A stretch of DNA of 64,000 nucleotides from Halobacillus_A sp043497005 (GCF_043497005.1 NZ_JBIEKE010000003.1:754767-818766), one strand, 5' to 3'. Positions 17,448 through 26,085 are shown, counted from the stretch's first letter. Made by a program: numbers and translations. The notes: generated from the letters alone by a model not told the origin.

Positions 17448-18143
17448 TTACTCCCCTAATTTGTAGCCAATTCCCCAAACCGTTCGTATATAAAATGGAT
17501 TGGACGGATCCTCTTCAATCTTTTCACGGAGCCTTCGAATATGTACATTGATCACATTTTCATTACCAAAGTAATCCTCTTCCCATATCAACTGATAGAT
17601 TTGCTCTTTTGTAAAGACTCGGCTTTGGTTGGTGATGAAAAGCTTTAAAATATGAAACTCTTTCGATGTAAGCTGTATATTTTTCGAGTTTATTTGTGCA
17701 GAAAAAGTATCCAATTCTAGTGTCAGTCCCTTAAACCGAACAATCTTTGGATCGGCATGACTAGTTGCCGCAAGATACTGCGTAGCCCTTCGAATGGCAG
17801 CATGAACCCTTGCCGTCAATTCGATAACGGAAAAAGGTTTGCTAATATAATCATCCGCTCCAAGCCCTAGACCTAATGTTTTATCAACATCACTTTCTTT
17901 TGCTGAGATGATAAGTACCGGAACAAAGCTTGTCTCTCTAATTCTCTTTAAGAATTCCATGCCATTTAACTTCGGAAGCATTAAATCAAGCAATACAAGG
18001 TCAATTGGTTCATTTTCAAAGAGGTGAATTGCCTCTTCTCCGTCAAAAGCGGTAACCACTAAGAAGTTTTCCTGTTCTAAATGACTTGTAACAAGTTCAC
18101 TTATTTCCTTGTCATCTTCAACAAGTAGTATTTTCTTTTGCAT
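17448..18143 (-). CDS. OmpR-family response regulator (YcbL-like)
   Basis: This 231-residue protein has receiver acidic residues EDD (8-10) and phospho-acceptor Asp in VLLDLMLPKLNG, Lys in ISKPFS, and a C-terminal winged helix (SKEFHILKLFITNQSRVFTK, NVINVHIRRLREKIEED). It pairs with the downstream histidine kinase and probably controls the nearby ABC genes. It resembles VanR/YcbL-type regulators. Confidence 0.85.
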   Translation of the reverse strand: MQKKILLVEDDKEISELVTSHLEQENFLVVTAFDGEEAIHLFENEPIDLVLLDLMLPKLNGMEFLKRIRETSFVPVLIISAKESDVDKTLGLGLGADDYISKPFSVIELTARVHAAIRRATQYLAATSHADPKIVRFKGLTLELDTFSAQINSKNIQLTSKEFHILKLFITNQSRVFTKEQIYQLIWEEDYFGNENVINVHIRRLREKIEEDPSNPFYIRTVWGIGYKLGE

Positions 18144-18544
18144 AGTAAAACATCCAATCTATTGTGATTATAATTTTATTATAACGGTTGACGAAAAATA
18201 TGGGAGCCATCTATCTAATAATATAAATTGAAGCATACTTATAATAAATACGATAATTCAATTTTACACAAATTATTGAAACTCCATATAAAATACTGCT
18301 ACGTTATCACAATAAGCGATAGTCACTTTGCAGCTATCGCCCTCTATATTTGAATCTCAACTAACGTTTTTATCACAAGCTACAAAACTCATCAATCACC
18401 TGCTTTTTTATTTCTGCTATGGGGAACTTATGAGATAAGTAGATATCATCAACATGATTCCTTGAAGCGTGGAGGAAAACTATAACGATCTTTTCCAACT
18501 GGTGTTTAGAATTAATCAACTTTATAGAAAAGGGGTTAGAGTAA
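18144..18544. other. 401-bp divergent intergenic region
   Basis: This region separates the response regulator (minus) from the plus-strand membrane gene. It holds a small inverted repeat, GCGATAG/CTATCGC (18316-18340), in otherwise AT-rich sequence. No coding sequence or clear promoter pair was identified. Confidence 0.4.
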
Positions 18545-19135
18545 ATGAGACATAACTCGTTGACTACTATAATTAACTACCTGCTTATCATTCTCTCATT
18601 ATTCTGGAGCATGATTTTTTTGATATATTCAGACACGTTGACCTGGAAGGGATTTAAGTTAGTAACACAGAGTAATTGGCTCGGAATATTTTCCACTTGG
18701 ACTGGATTAGTGACTCTTACATTTTTTATTATCAAGTCCATTCAAAAGAAACAATTACTTCCCTACCATTCGCAGCTAAAAAAGAGTATTCTCCAATATG
18801 TACATACCCACCATATTTTATTTGGCGTAACAACATTTATTACCACCCTGGCCCATGGCATCTACTTTCTTATACACTCCAGCGAAAAAGAAGGGAAATT
18901 AATTACAGGCTGGATAGGTTTTGGGTTATTAATTTTACTAGTATTTGCAGGTTTCTTGATGTTATATAGAATGAAGAGGCGAAATGTCCAAAGAATTCAT
19001 CGATGGTTAGGGATATTGTTTACATTAGTAGTATTTTTACATGCAGGGGGTTGGCAAATCACCTTTTTACTTGTCACTACTATCGTGTTTATAGTGATAC
19101 TCAGCATGCAAAAGATAAAAGCATATTATCAGTAG
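18545..19135 (+). CDS. Six-helix membrane protein, ferric-reductase/cytochrome b561-like
   Basis: This 196-residue protein has six hydrophobic segments. Paired His residues lie in facing helices (THHILFGVTTFITTLAHGIY; RIHRWLGILFTLVVFLHAGG), as in ferric-reductase-like transmembrane domains that bind two haems. There is no NAD(P)H/FAD domain, so it would need a partner or serve another purpose. AAAAGGGG lies 8-11 bp before the ATG. It stands alone on the + strand. Family assignment rests only on helix and His spacing. Confidence 0.55.
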   Translation: MRHNSLTTIINYLLIILSLFWSMIFLIYSDTLTWKGFKLVTQSNWLGIFSTWTGLVTLTFFIIKSIQKKQLLPYHSQLKKSILQYVHTHHILFGVTTFITTLAHGIYFLIHSSEKEGKLITGWIGFGLLILLVFAGFLMLYRMKRRNVQRIHRWLGILFTLVVFLHAGGWQITFLLVTTIVFIVILSMQKIKAYYQ

Positions 19136-19323
19136 GTGAATAAACGAATGTAACTTTAGGCAGATATTTTTAAAGTCATTAATTAAACTCTTTGTACTTT
19201 ATACATTTGTAATTAAGGGGTGATAGAAAGGGTTATGTTTTTTTACACTGCTACCTCGAGTCAGGGATACGATGACAAGTTACTTTAATAACCATATTTT
19301 TAATACACCAACTGTATAACTAC

Positions 19324-19367
19324 AAAAGCCTAATTGTTCAATGATACACTGAACAATTAGGCTTTTT
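19324..19367. terminator. Bidirectional terminator
   Basis: AAAAGCCTAATTGTTCA and TGAACAATTAGGCTTTTT form a 17-bp perfect stem with T-runs on both strands. It lies between the convergent membrane gene and the SRPBCC gene. Confidence 0.9.
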
Positions 19368-19426
19368 GTTTCTGAACAACGTGTTTTTCCATAAAAAATC
19401 TTCACCATTTGCTTCCGCAGTCCTGC

Positions 19427-19921
19427 TTATTTTGGTTCCTTTGATAAATAATCTTCTAACTGATTAAAGGTGCCTGAGAAGCCTTCTTCAAACATGCCTT
19501 GCGATTCTTCAAAGGTTTTAAGCTCCTGCTCCGTTGCTGCTACAGGAGTCCCGGTCATCGTAAGGATTGTTTTGCCATCTAGTTCCTGAAACGTAAAAGC
19601 GTTTTGTATTTTCAGTGGCCAGTTATCGTTAAACGGAGCTCGCACTACGTTGCCTTCCTCATCAGAAAAATAACTGGTGTAAACGAGTTTTTCTGGGGTG
19701 ATAATTTCATCGTACACAAATTTAACCCACATGACATCACCATCAGTAGGTTTCTGGCTGTAATGAAAGACACCGCCCGAACGGAAATCAGCTTTAGCAA
19801 CATGAAACTTCCATCCTTTTGGTCCCCACCAATTTTGTAAATGTTCTGAATCGGTAAACGCCTTAAACACAAGTTCACGCGGAGCATGGAAAGTATGAGT
19901 GATTTCGATTTGAGTTCCCAT
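19427..19921 (-). CDS. SRPBCC (AHSA1-like) protein
   Basis: This 164-residue protein of the Aha1-C-terminal/SRPBCC fold begins EITHTFHAPRELVFKAFTDS and has WWGPKGWKF and the C-terminal helix FEEGFSGTFNQLEDYLSK. Bacterial members are thought to bind hydrophobic ligands; none of this group has a firm role. The ATG at 19921 has AGGAGG. It lies 18 bp downstream of an ArsR-type regulator on the same strand, a pairing widespread in bacteria. Two more SRPBCC genes lie 2-3 kb away. Confidence 0.8.
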   Translation of the reverse strand: MGTQIEITHTFHAPRELVFKAFTDSEHLQNWWGPKGWKFHVAKADFRSGGVFHYSQKPTDGDVMWVKFVYDEIITPEKLVYTSYFSDEEGNVVRAPFNDNWPLKIQNAFTFQELDGKTILTMTGTPVAATEQELKTFEESQGMFEEGFSGTFNQLEDYLSKEPK

Positions 19922-19939
19922 TTTATATCCTCCTATCAG

Positions 19940-20281
19940 CTATTTAGAACTATCATCATCTTGTAAATCCTGTAAATAATAATCCAAGTTGTCGAATTTT
20001 CCTTCCCACATAGTACGGTATTCTTTTAGCCAAAAGTCTAAAGCTATAAAAGGCTCTGGTCTCAGCTTGTAGATGCGACGATTTGCCTCTGCTTTAAACT
20101 CCACCAAACCTGCTTCAAGTAGGGTGCGGAGATGTTTGGACACCTGCGGCTGTCGAATATCAAGTCTTTCTGCAATTTCACTTACAGTTAGGGAGTCCTC
20201 GCGGAGTAACTCCACAATGTGGAGCCTATTAGAAACACCAAGAGCTTTTAAGATTTTAGTTTTTATGTCCCATATTAACAC
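19940..20281 (-). CDS. ArsR-family transcriptional regulator (non-metal type)
   Basis: This 113-residue winged-helix protein contains LREDSLTVSEIAERLDIRQP and QVSKHLRTLLEAGLVEFKAE. It lacks the CVCDL metal motif of the ArsR at 1.9 kb, so it probably senses something else. The GTG at 20281 is preceded by AAGGTAG. The immediately downstream SRPBCC gene is the likely target and ligand-handling partner. Confidence 0.8.
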   Translation of the reverse strand: MLIWDIKTKILKALGVSNRLHIVELLREDSLTVSEIAERLDIRQPQVSKHLRTLLEAGLVEFKAEANRRIYKLRPEPFIALDFWLKEYRTMWEGKFDNLDYYLQDLQDDDSSK

Positions 20282-20504
20282 CTACCTTGTTTAATTTTAA
20301 TATTCCATATTAGGAATATACCAAAACAAGAATATTCAAGTCAAGGAATTAAAGATTTTATCTTATGCTGCTTATGAATCTATAAAACCTCTCATGGATA
20401 TGACCCGGGTTCCGTAAAACCTTGTTGTGAAAAGTTAGCATCCAACAAAACCTTTACAAGTCTAGGTGTTCACATTTATATGAAACTAAAACTTTCCTTT
20501 GAGA

Positions 20505-20630
20505 AACTTGACCATTCCGTGACGTAACGGTATATAGTAAAGGCATCGGTAGTAAAAAACGTGCAAAAATGAGAGGAGGATTATTGCAGAAAAATATTAG
20601 AACACTGGCGAACATGCTAAGCTTATAGAG
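20505..20630 (+). promoter_or_regulatory. MerR-type promoter copy 1 with remnant MerR gene start
   Basis: TTGACC (20508-20513) and TATAGT (20533-20538) are separated by 19 bp carrying CCGTGACGTAACGG. The over-long spacer with a central dyad is the signature of MerR-family activated promoters. About 125 bp is a near-duplicate of the region at 21365-21490, including an SD and a few codons resembling the start of the MerR gene (LANML vs the functional copy's LAKLT) before a stop. This implies a lost MerR copy in front of the reductase gene. Confidence 0.7.
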
Positions 20631-20663
20631 AATGTGTAACTACTCCCGAAAGGATAAATAAAT

Positions 20664-21209
20664 ATGTCAAAAGTTTATCTAGGTATGACTTTATCGATCG
20701 ATGGGTTTGTCAACGACAGAAAAGGCAAATTTGATAAGCTCTTTGCCAGTTTCGAACCAAACGAAGAATTAGCGGTGATGTTGAAAAATACCGGGGCTGT
20801 GGTGATGGGGCGCAATACCTTTGAGGAGGCTGACGATACTGACTCGTATGCTGATTCATACGAGTTCCAGGTACCATTGTTTGTGTTGACAGAAAGACCT
20901 CCTACTAAACATCCAAAGGAAAATGACAAATTGACTGTTACCTTTGTGACCGATGGGATTGAAAGTGCTATAAAACAAGCCAGGATTGCTGCTAAGGGAA
21001 AGGATGTTGCTGTGATGGGTGCAAATGTCGGCCGGCAATTACTTAAAGCTAACCTGGCAGATGAACTTCAAATAACGCTGGCACCTATTTTACTCGGCAA
21101 GGGACTGCGACTATTCGAGCATTTGGAAGATATTGAAATTCATTTAGAAAAACAGCGAACGATTGAGACCAAACAGCAAGTCAAAATTTGGTATAAAGTA
21201 ATCCGGTAA
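20664..21209 (+). CDS. Dihydrofolate-reductase-like (RibD C-terminal domain) protein
   Basis: This 181-residue protein has the RibD_C/DHFR fold of the YwjB/YyaP type: MTLSIDGFVNDRKGKFDKLF, then AVVMGRNTFEEADDTDSY, and DVAVMGANVGRQLLKANLAD. Such proteins bind NADPH; their substrates are unknown. AAAGGA precedes the ATG. Its promoter region carries the MerR-type element at 20508-20538, so it is probably a member of the adjacent MerR regulon. Confidence 0.8.
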   Translation: MSKVYLGMTLSIDGFVNDRKGKFDKLFASFEPNEELAVMLKNTGAVVMGRNTFEEADDTDSYADSYEFQVPLFVLTERPPTKHPKENDKLTVTFVTDGIESAIKQARIAAKGKDVAVMGANVGRQLLKANLADELQITLAPILLGKGLRLFEHLEDIEIHLEKQRTIETKQQVKIWYKVIR

Positions 21210-21367
21210 AGCTGGAATCGACTCCTTATGGCCACCAACTTTATAACTGTTAAAGCTTAATTGTTTGATTATACCATTGGGATCTGGGATGCAATATTCT
21301 CATATCTTAGACCTGATTAGCACTTCCTACTCATAGGAAACAATTTAAAATATATTTTTTCTTAATC

Positions 21368-21398
21368 TTGATCCTTACGTGACGTAACAGTATATAGT
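21368..21398 (+). promoter_or_regulatory. MerR-type promoter copy 2 (autoregulatory)
   Basis: TTGATC (21368-21373), 19-bp spacer containing ACGTGACGTAACAG, TATAGT (21393-21398), then the MerR gene. It is the same architecture and nearly the same sequence as copy 1. Confidence 0.75.
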
Positions 21399-21435
21399 AA
21401 AGGCACCGGTAGAAAAAAATCGCGCGAAATGAGGG

Positions 21436-21924
21436 ATGATTATTGGAGAAAGAACATATTGGAAAATAGGCGAACTTGCTAAGTTGACAGGCTTAACCAT
21501 TCGGACCTTAAGATATTATGATCAAATTGGCTTATACTCTCCATCTGAATATTCGGATGCAGGATACAGGTTGTATAATAAATCTGATATTTTCCGGTTA
21601 CAACAAATTTTAGCATTAAAAGATCTTGGTTTAACCCTTAATGACATTAAATCTATTCTTTCTGAGGAAGATTACAATCCAGCCGAAATTGTTTCCCTTC
21701 AGGTAAAGCGACTAAAAGAAAAAATAAGGATCCAACAGAAGCTGTTAAAAGAATTACAAAATGTATCAAACCTGATGAAAATGGAAGAGAATTTGTTGGT
21801 GGAGAATTTCACAACATTATTAGACATGATGAAACAGAGTCATGAAAAATATTTTAACGAACAACAAAAAAGCATGGAGCACCACCTCGACAAGCTTGGT
21901 GCCTTTTTCGAGAACCAGCCCTAA
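21436..21924 (+). CDS. MerR-family transcriptional regulator
   Basis: This 162-residue protein has the MerR helix-turn-helix and wing (YWKIGELAKLTGLTIRTLRY, YDQIGLYSPSEYSDAGYRLY) and a long dimerisation coiled coil (about 85-125). The C-terminal region is not the metal-binding loop of MerR/CueR, so the ligand is probably organic. The start is uncertain: the ATG at 21436 directly follows GAGGG. Predicted to activate the two 19-bp-spacer promoters flanking the DHFR-like gene and the two downstream SRPBCC genes. Confidence 0.8.
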   Translation: MIIGERTYWKIGELAKLTGLTIRTLRYYDQIGLYSPSEYSDAGYRLYNKSDIFRLQQILALKDLGLTLNDIKSILSEEDYNPAEIVSLQVKRLKEKIRIQQKLLKELQNVSNLMKMEENLLVENFTTLLDMMKQSHEKYFNEQQKSMEHHLDKLGAFFENQP

Positions 21925-21946
21925 TGTTATTCCAAAGGAGGAATGA

Positions 21947-22402
21947 ATGATGAGTAAACGATTTGCAACACATGATACGTTTGTTATTGAGAGGACCTAT
22001 GATGTTTCACCGGAGCAAGTATTTGCTGCCTGGTCAGATCCAGAAACGAAAGCCCAATGGTTTCCAAAAGCTGATGAGTTCGACTTTCGAGTTGGCGGGA
22101 AAGAGAGCAATAGAGGGGGTCCACAAGACGGCCCCATCTTCACTTTTGAAGCTCTCTATCAGGAAATCGTCCCTGATGAACGTATCGTCTATTCCTATAC
22201 CATGGACCTCGGTGAAACACGAATATCTATATCTGTAACGACGGTAGAGTTCCACCATACGGAAACCGGGACTCGACTCGTCTATACCGAGCAAGGAGTC
22301 TTTCTCGACGGTCACGATACTCCCTCCCAACGCGAACACGGAACGAAAATTATCTTGGACAAATTGGGTGAAGTTCTACGGAATGAACGTGAAAGTAATT
22401 AA
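21947..22402 (+). CDS. SRPBCC (AHSA1-like) protein
   Basis: This 151-residue SRPBCC-fold protein has FVIERTYDVSPEQVFAAWSD, then KAQWFPKADEF, then EHGTKIILDKLGEVLRNE. AAAGGAGG lies upstream of the tandem ATG ATG start. It is co-transcribed with the MerR gene (22 bp gap) and with a second SRPBCC gene. The ligand is unknown. Confidence 0.8.
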   Translation: MMSKRFATHDTFVIERTYDVSPEQVFAAWSDPETKAQWFPKADEFDFRVGGKESNRGGPQDGPIFTFEALYQEIVPDERIVYSYTMDLGETRISISVTTVEFHHTETGTRLVYTEQGVFLDGHDTPSQREHGTKIILDKLGEVLRNERESN

Positions 22403-22426
22403 CATATGAATAAGGAGGATTTTCTA

Positions 22427-22903
22427 ATGCCTTTTAACGATGGGACAAATAATAATCCATCTGAGAAAGTTTCAGAACGCAAGATCGTTAACTCACGCAT
22501 CTTCCATGCCTCTCGTGAAGACATTTTTAAAGCATTTAGCGATCCGGATAAACTGAAAAAATGGTGGGGACCGAAAGGGTTTTCGAACACGTTCTACGAA
22601 TTCGATATGAAGCCTGGTGGCCATTGGCACTACGTCATGCATGGGCCTAATGGTATCGACTATGAAAATAAAAGTACCTTTTTAGAGGTGGTTGAACCTG
22701 TAAAACTTGCCCTCCGCCATCTGGAACCGGATCACGAGTTTCTACTGACCATTACCTTATCCGAACTGGATGGGCAAACCAAGCTCACCTGGCATATGCT
22801 CTTCGATAGGCCGGATGAATGCAATAAAGTAAAGAGTTTTGTCATCAAGGCGAACGAACAGAACTTGGACCGTCTTGAATACGAGCTGAAATCATCTTAC
22901 TGA
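22427..22903 (+). CDS. SRPBCC (AHSA1-like) protein
   Basis: This 158-residue paralogue of the preceding gene has IFHASREDIFKAFSDPDKLK, then KWWGPKGFSNTFYEF, then MKPGGHWHYVMHGPNG. The ATG at 22427 is preferred because AAGGAGG lies 10 bp upstream; a 7-codon upstream extension lacks an SD. It is the last gene of the MerR unit, followed by a terminator at 22997-23035. Confidence 0.8.
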   Translation: MPFNDGTNNNPSEKVSERKIVNSRIFHASREDIFKAFSDPDKLKKWWGPKGFSNTFYEFDMKPGGHWHYVMHGPNGIDYENKSTFLEVVEPVKLALRHLEPDHEFLLTITLSELDGQTKLTWHMLFDRPDECNKVKSFVIKANEQNLDRLEYELKSSY

Positions 22904-22996
22904 AGCGAACAAAATTAAATGAAATAAAGGAGTAATGTAAAAATACCTTTGATCTTAATATTCTGGCAAAAAAACATTATGACTTATAAACATTTG

Positions 22997-23035
22997 AAAA
23001 CCCAGGATTCGTTAGTGTAATGAATTCTGGGTTTT
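22997..23035 (+). terminator. Terminator of MerR-SRPBCC operon
   Basis: AAAACCCAGGATTC pairs with GAATTCTGGGTTTT (one mismatch) and ends in TTTT. Confidence 0.8.
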
Positions 23036-23254
23036 CATAGTATAAAATGAACTGCATTACTTTTCACGGTAAAATGGGGGTAACACCAATAAAAATTTAA
23101 TAAAAGTATGGTTCTAGCAATATTAACGAACATATTTTCATCAGCCATCATACTGTCCGGCATCTCCAATAGATGGAAACCCCATGCCAGATCTCAGCAT
23201 TGTGCTCCTTGAAGAAGCTGGGACTGCCTGAGATGCCCATCCATATCTAATGCT

Positions 23255-23430
23255 ACCATCCTATACCTCGGCTCATATTTAAGAATAAAAAAATCCTCTC
23301 AAGATTTTATAAACTCTTGAGAGGATTTTATATTTAGTGAACGATTTTAAAAACCAGTCATAATCTAGCCAAATTGTTCTTAAATCCTATGATGAAAGGG
23401 TTTTAAGGGCTATCACATCATGCCGCCCAT
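23255..23430. repeat. groEL-tail repeat, copy E
   Basis: Contains a CGGCTCATATTTAAGAATAA block (as in copy C), a hairpin at 23294-23325 (ATCCTCTCAAGATTTTA / TAAACTCTTGAGAGGAT), and ACCAGTCATAATCTAGCCA at 23353-23371. A CCTATGATGAAAGGG hairpin and the identical core ACATCATGCCGCCCAT (23415-23430) follow. No CCAGTCA pair is visible beyond the core. Confidence 0.85.
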
Positions 23431-23486
23431 AGATTCGTCAATATAAATAGCAAAAAATAATTTACAAATAATATGTGGGCTCCGGC

Positions 23487-23570
23487 TTCATTCAGTCTCA
23501 TTTCTATTAATAAGACTGAATGAAAATGACATTTAATGAGAAATAATATGTCATTGAGTATGTCATTTAC
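23487..23570. other. Inverted-repeat cluster
   Basis: TTCATTCAGTCT (23487-23498) and AGACTGAATGAA (23513-23524) form a 12-bp perfect stem with a 14-base loop. AATGACAT/ATGTCATT (23526-23556), with a further TATGTCATT, follow directly. There is no T-run and no gene; purpose unknown. Confidence 0.5.
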
Positions 23571-23633
23571 AAAAGACGCAGCAAACACAAAGAATCTTTT
23601 TATTCACCACCTATCACTATTTTGATAATGATA

Positions 23634-23766
23634 ATACCGCTTACAAGAGAATGAATTTCACAGCCACTTCTCTATCTACAATAAAGATAACCTTCTCCAT
23701 ATGATGACTAAAATAATAAAAACCTTACTCAACACTCTTAGGACAGCAGAACTGCTGTCCTTTTTT
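23634..23766 (+). ncRNA. Candidate small RNA with Fur-box-like start
   Basis: GATAATGATAAT (23634-23645) matches the first 12 positions of the Fur box. About 100 bp on, GGACAGCAGAACTGCTGTCC plus TTTTTT (23741-23766) is a rho-independent terminator with its T-run only on the + strand. No + strand gene ends here and no sizeable frame lies between, so an RNA gene is possible. A weak TTCACC-N17-TAATGA promoter overlaps the box. The hairpin may instead belong to the mdc operon that converges from the right. Confidence 0.3.
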
Positions 23767-23773
23767 AGTAATA

Positions 23774-24415
23774 CTAATTCCTTACCACTGCTTGATTCCA
23801 TGGATCCTCTACCAATATTGCTCCTTCTTTAGTCTTCAATAATAAAGGTAGTGTTCCTCTTGCAAACTCTTTAAGGGAAAAAGCACCATAAGGGGTTTCA
23901 ACCTGTACGTCTATAGATATATTCAGCTGATTCTTCAAACGATACAGAAAGTCTGACGCTTTATCTAATGAAATAGCTTTTTCTAAATAAAGGATGATAT
24001 CTAAGTCACTCGACTCTTTAACTGTCGGATGTCCGGATACCAGTTCAAAACCTACACTACCCCCGGGCCCCCACTGCAGATTGTTTTCTTCCATTACTTT
24101 TTGAACAACATCCAGGGCCATTACAGCTGGCAGTGTACTGGAATTCTTCATTAACTCCCACTTCTCATGAATTACAATATCAGGAGGGGCAATACGCTCT
24201 AAAATGGCTTTTGAATCAATGTATGCCCCAAACCGCTGGGCCCTGTCTTTCCCGCGTACTCCTATGGGAACTTTTCCATTCTTAATGGGAGCTCGCCTAA
24301 CGACAACAAAAGGTGCTTCCTGTAAAGATTGGTAAACCCAGTCAGGGGTAGAAGAAGCCTCTAATAGATCTACCGTTCTAATAACTCTTAAAAGGTCATG
24401 AGGCGTCAATTCCAT
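23774..24415 (-). CDS. mdcG: Malonate decarboxylase holo-[ACP] synthase MdcG
   Basis: This 213-residue phosphoribosyl-dephospho-CoA transferase loads the 2'-(5''-triphosphoribosyl)-3'-dephospho-CoA group onto MdcC. The nucleotidyltransferase-like Asp motif HPTVKESSDLDIILYLE is visible at about residue 127-143. It is the last gene of the mdc operon and overlaps mdcDE by 10 bp. The length fits the family. Confidence 0.85.
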   Translation of the reverse strand: MELTPHDLLRVIRTVDLLEASSTPDWVYQSLQEAPFVVVRRAPIKNGKVPIGVRGKDRAQRFGAYIDSKAILERIAPPDIVIHEKWELMKNSSTLPAVMALDVVQKVMEENNLQWGPGGSVGFELVSGHPTVKESSDLDIILYLEKAISLDKASDFLYRLKNQLNISIDVQVETPYGAFSLKEFARGTLPLLLKTKEGAILVEDPWNQAVVRN

Positions 24416-26085
24416 AAATCTGCTAACCTCTGTCGAACTTCAATAGAAGCTTTTCGGCTTCTTTTGGCTTCTACTGTTTCCAACCTGTTACTTAAATCCC
24501 TTGTTCCACTTCTTGCAGCTTGTACACCTTCTTTTATTTTACTTTCTAACATTTGTATATCCTTACTACCAGGATGGTCTGCATCAATACCATTGATTAG
24601 TCCATCTAGTGCACCTAATTCAGCAAAAGAAGTCACATCATAAGCCATCGCCGTTGTCTTCTTCGTAGCCTCCTCCAGTTCTTGAACCGTACGGCGGGTA
24701 ATACGAGCGGCAGACTGTTTTGACATGACATGGACGTTTACATCTTGGTCATTTAAAGCTAGCAGAATATTAGACTGGAGACCATGAGTAAGAAAACCGC
24801 CTGAAATTGCATTACCTACGATTAATGTAATAATCGGATGACCGGCTCTCCGTGCTTTAGCATAGGCATCAACCGCTGCTGCTCCCGCTTGGTGTAACCC
24901 AAAATATTCTTCATTATACCCATATGCCTGACTTGGTACATCAACAATGGCGACTATGGCTCTCCGCTTCCCTTCTTCATCCTGCTCCATGGCTTCCTTC
25001 ACATAATGAGCTATAGTCCAGCCTTCCTCTAAACCTACTTCTCCTTTTCTAGCACGTGGAAATCTACTGTTTGGGTTTGGTACAACAGATATAAAACGAA
25101 TTTTTTCACCATCTAATTCTTTATCCGCACATAGTACAGATGGCGTTTCTTTCTTTTCTGATTCTCCAGACAATGAAGAAAACCATGTTCTTCCTCTACT
25201 TTCCACATCACTTGTTTTAATAGAGGGATGTGTGCTTTTCTCAGATTGATCCGCTTCTCTATGATTCCAATTCATCCTTGTTTTGCTAATATTTTCTGGT
25301 TGTGATGGATCGATAGCCTTTAGGCGGCTCCGATATAAATTCACTTGTTCACTTCGAAAGAGTGTGGAATGATTTTGCTTTAATTCTTCCTTAACTATTT
25401 CTCGCACTGCCGTTAAGTCATCATCAACTAAATGATCTACAAACCCCATGGAAAAACGTTGTTCTCCTCCTATTGTGTTCCATATTAACCTTCTGTTTTG
25501 GGAATCAAATTCCTCGATTCCCGCTTCCTGCTCAATAACTTCCGGCCCATTTAGTGTAAGTCTTCCCTCTTTGGTCATAATAAGAGAGCTGCATAATCCC
25601 GCTGTTAAAGACATTCCGCCAAAGCATCCGATTTTACCAGGAATAATTCCGATTACAGGAGTATATTCCCGAAGTGCAGAGATCGCTGCACCAATTTCAG
25701 CGATAGCTAACAGGCCATAATTAGCTTCCTGAAGTCTAACACCGCCTGTATCGTATAGAATAACCACTTTCGTTGGAATACCATTCTTATTATCCTGCAG
25801 AGCTAACTCCAGCGTTCCTGCTATTTTCGCTCCCGAAACTTCACCAATTCCTCCCCCTTGGAACTTCCCTTCAATTGCGATAATTACAGCAGGTTCTTGA
25901 TTGAATTCACCCTTACCTACAATCACTCCATCATCGCTTTGAGGTATGATTCCCTGTGTTTCTAAATGCGGGGACTCCACTCCTTCAAACGGATCTAATA
26001 GTTCTCGAAACGTTCCCTCATCTAATAAAGCTCTTGCTCTCTTTCTCGCAGTTAATTCTGCAAAACTTACTTTAAGCATCTTCAT
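24406..26085 (-). CDS. mdcDE: Fused malonate decarboxylase beta-gamma subunit (MdcD-MdcE)
   Basis: This 559-residue carboxyltransferase-type protein decarboxylates malonyl-S-ACP to acetyl-S-ACP. The N-terminal half (about 1-290) is the beta subunit: GVIVGKGEFNQEPAVIIAIE, GKFQGGGIGEVSGAKIAGTL, PGKIGCFGGMSLTAG. A linker rich in charged and Ser residues (about 280-315) leads to the gamma subunit (VVPNPNSRFPRARKGEVGLE, VGNAISGGFLTHGLQSN). In many bacteria mdcD and mdcE are separate genes, so this is a fusion. The start overlaps the mdcC stop by 14 bp. Confidence 0.9.
   Translation of the reverse strand: MKMLKVSFAELTARKRARALLDEGTFRELLDPFEGVESPHLETQGIIPQSDDGVIVGKGEFNQEPAVIIAIEGKFQGGGIGEVSGAKIAGTLELALQDNKNGIPTKVVILYDTGGVRLQEANYGLLAIAEIGAAISALREYTPVIGIIPGKIGCFGGMSLTAGLCSSLIMTKEGRLTLNGPEVIEQEAGIEEFDSQNRRLIWNTIGGEQRFSMGFVDHLVDDDLTAVREIVKEELKQNHSTLFRSEQVNLYRSRLKAIDPSQPENISKTRMNWNHREADQSEKSTHPSIKTSDVESRGRTWFSSLSGESEKKETPSVLCADKELDGEKIRFISVVPNPNSRFPRARKGEVGLEEGWTIAHYVKEAMEQDEEGKRRAIVAIVDVPSQAYGYNEEYFGLHQAGAAAVDAYAKARRAGHPIITLIVGNAISGGFLTHGLQSNILLALNDQDVNVHVMSKQSAARITRRTVQELEEATKKTTAMAYDVTSFAELGALDGLINGIDADHPGSKDIQMLESKIKEGVQAARSGTRDLSNRLETVEAKRSRKASIEVRQRLADLWN

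Noticed and set aside
2886..23430. CRISPR array
   Set aside because: Repeats are long, kilobases apart and carry groEL sequence; there are no short regular spacers and no cas genes.
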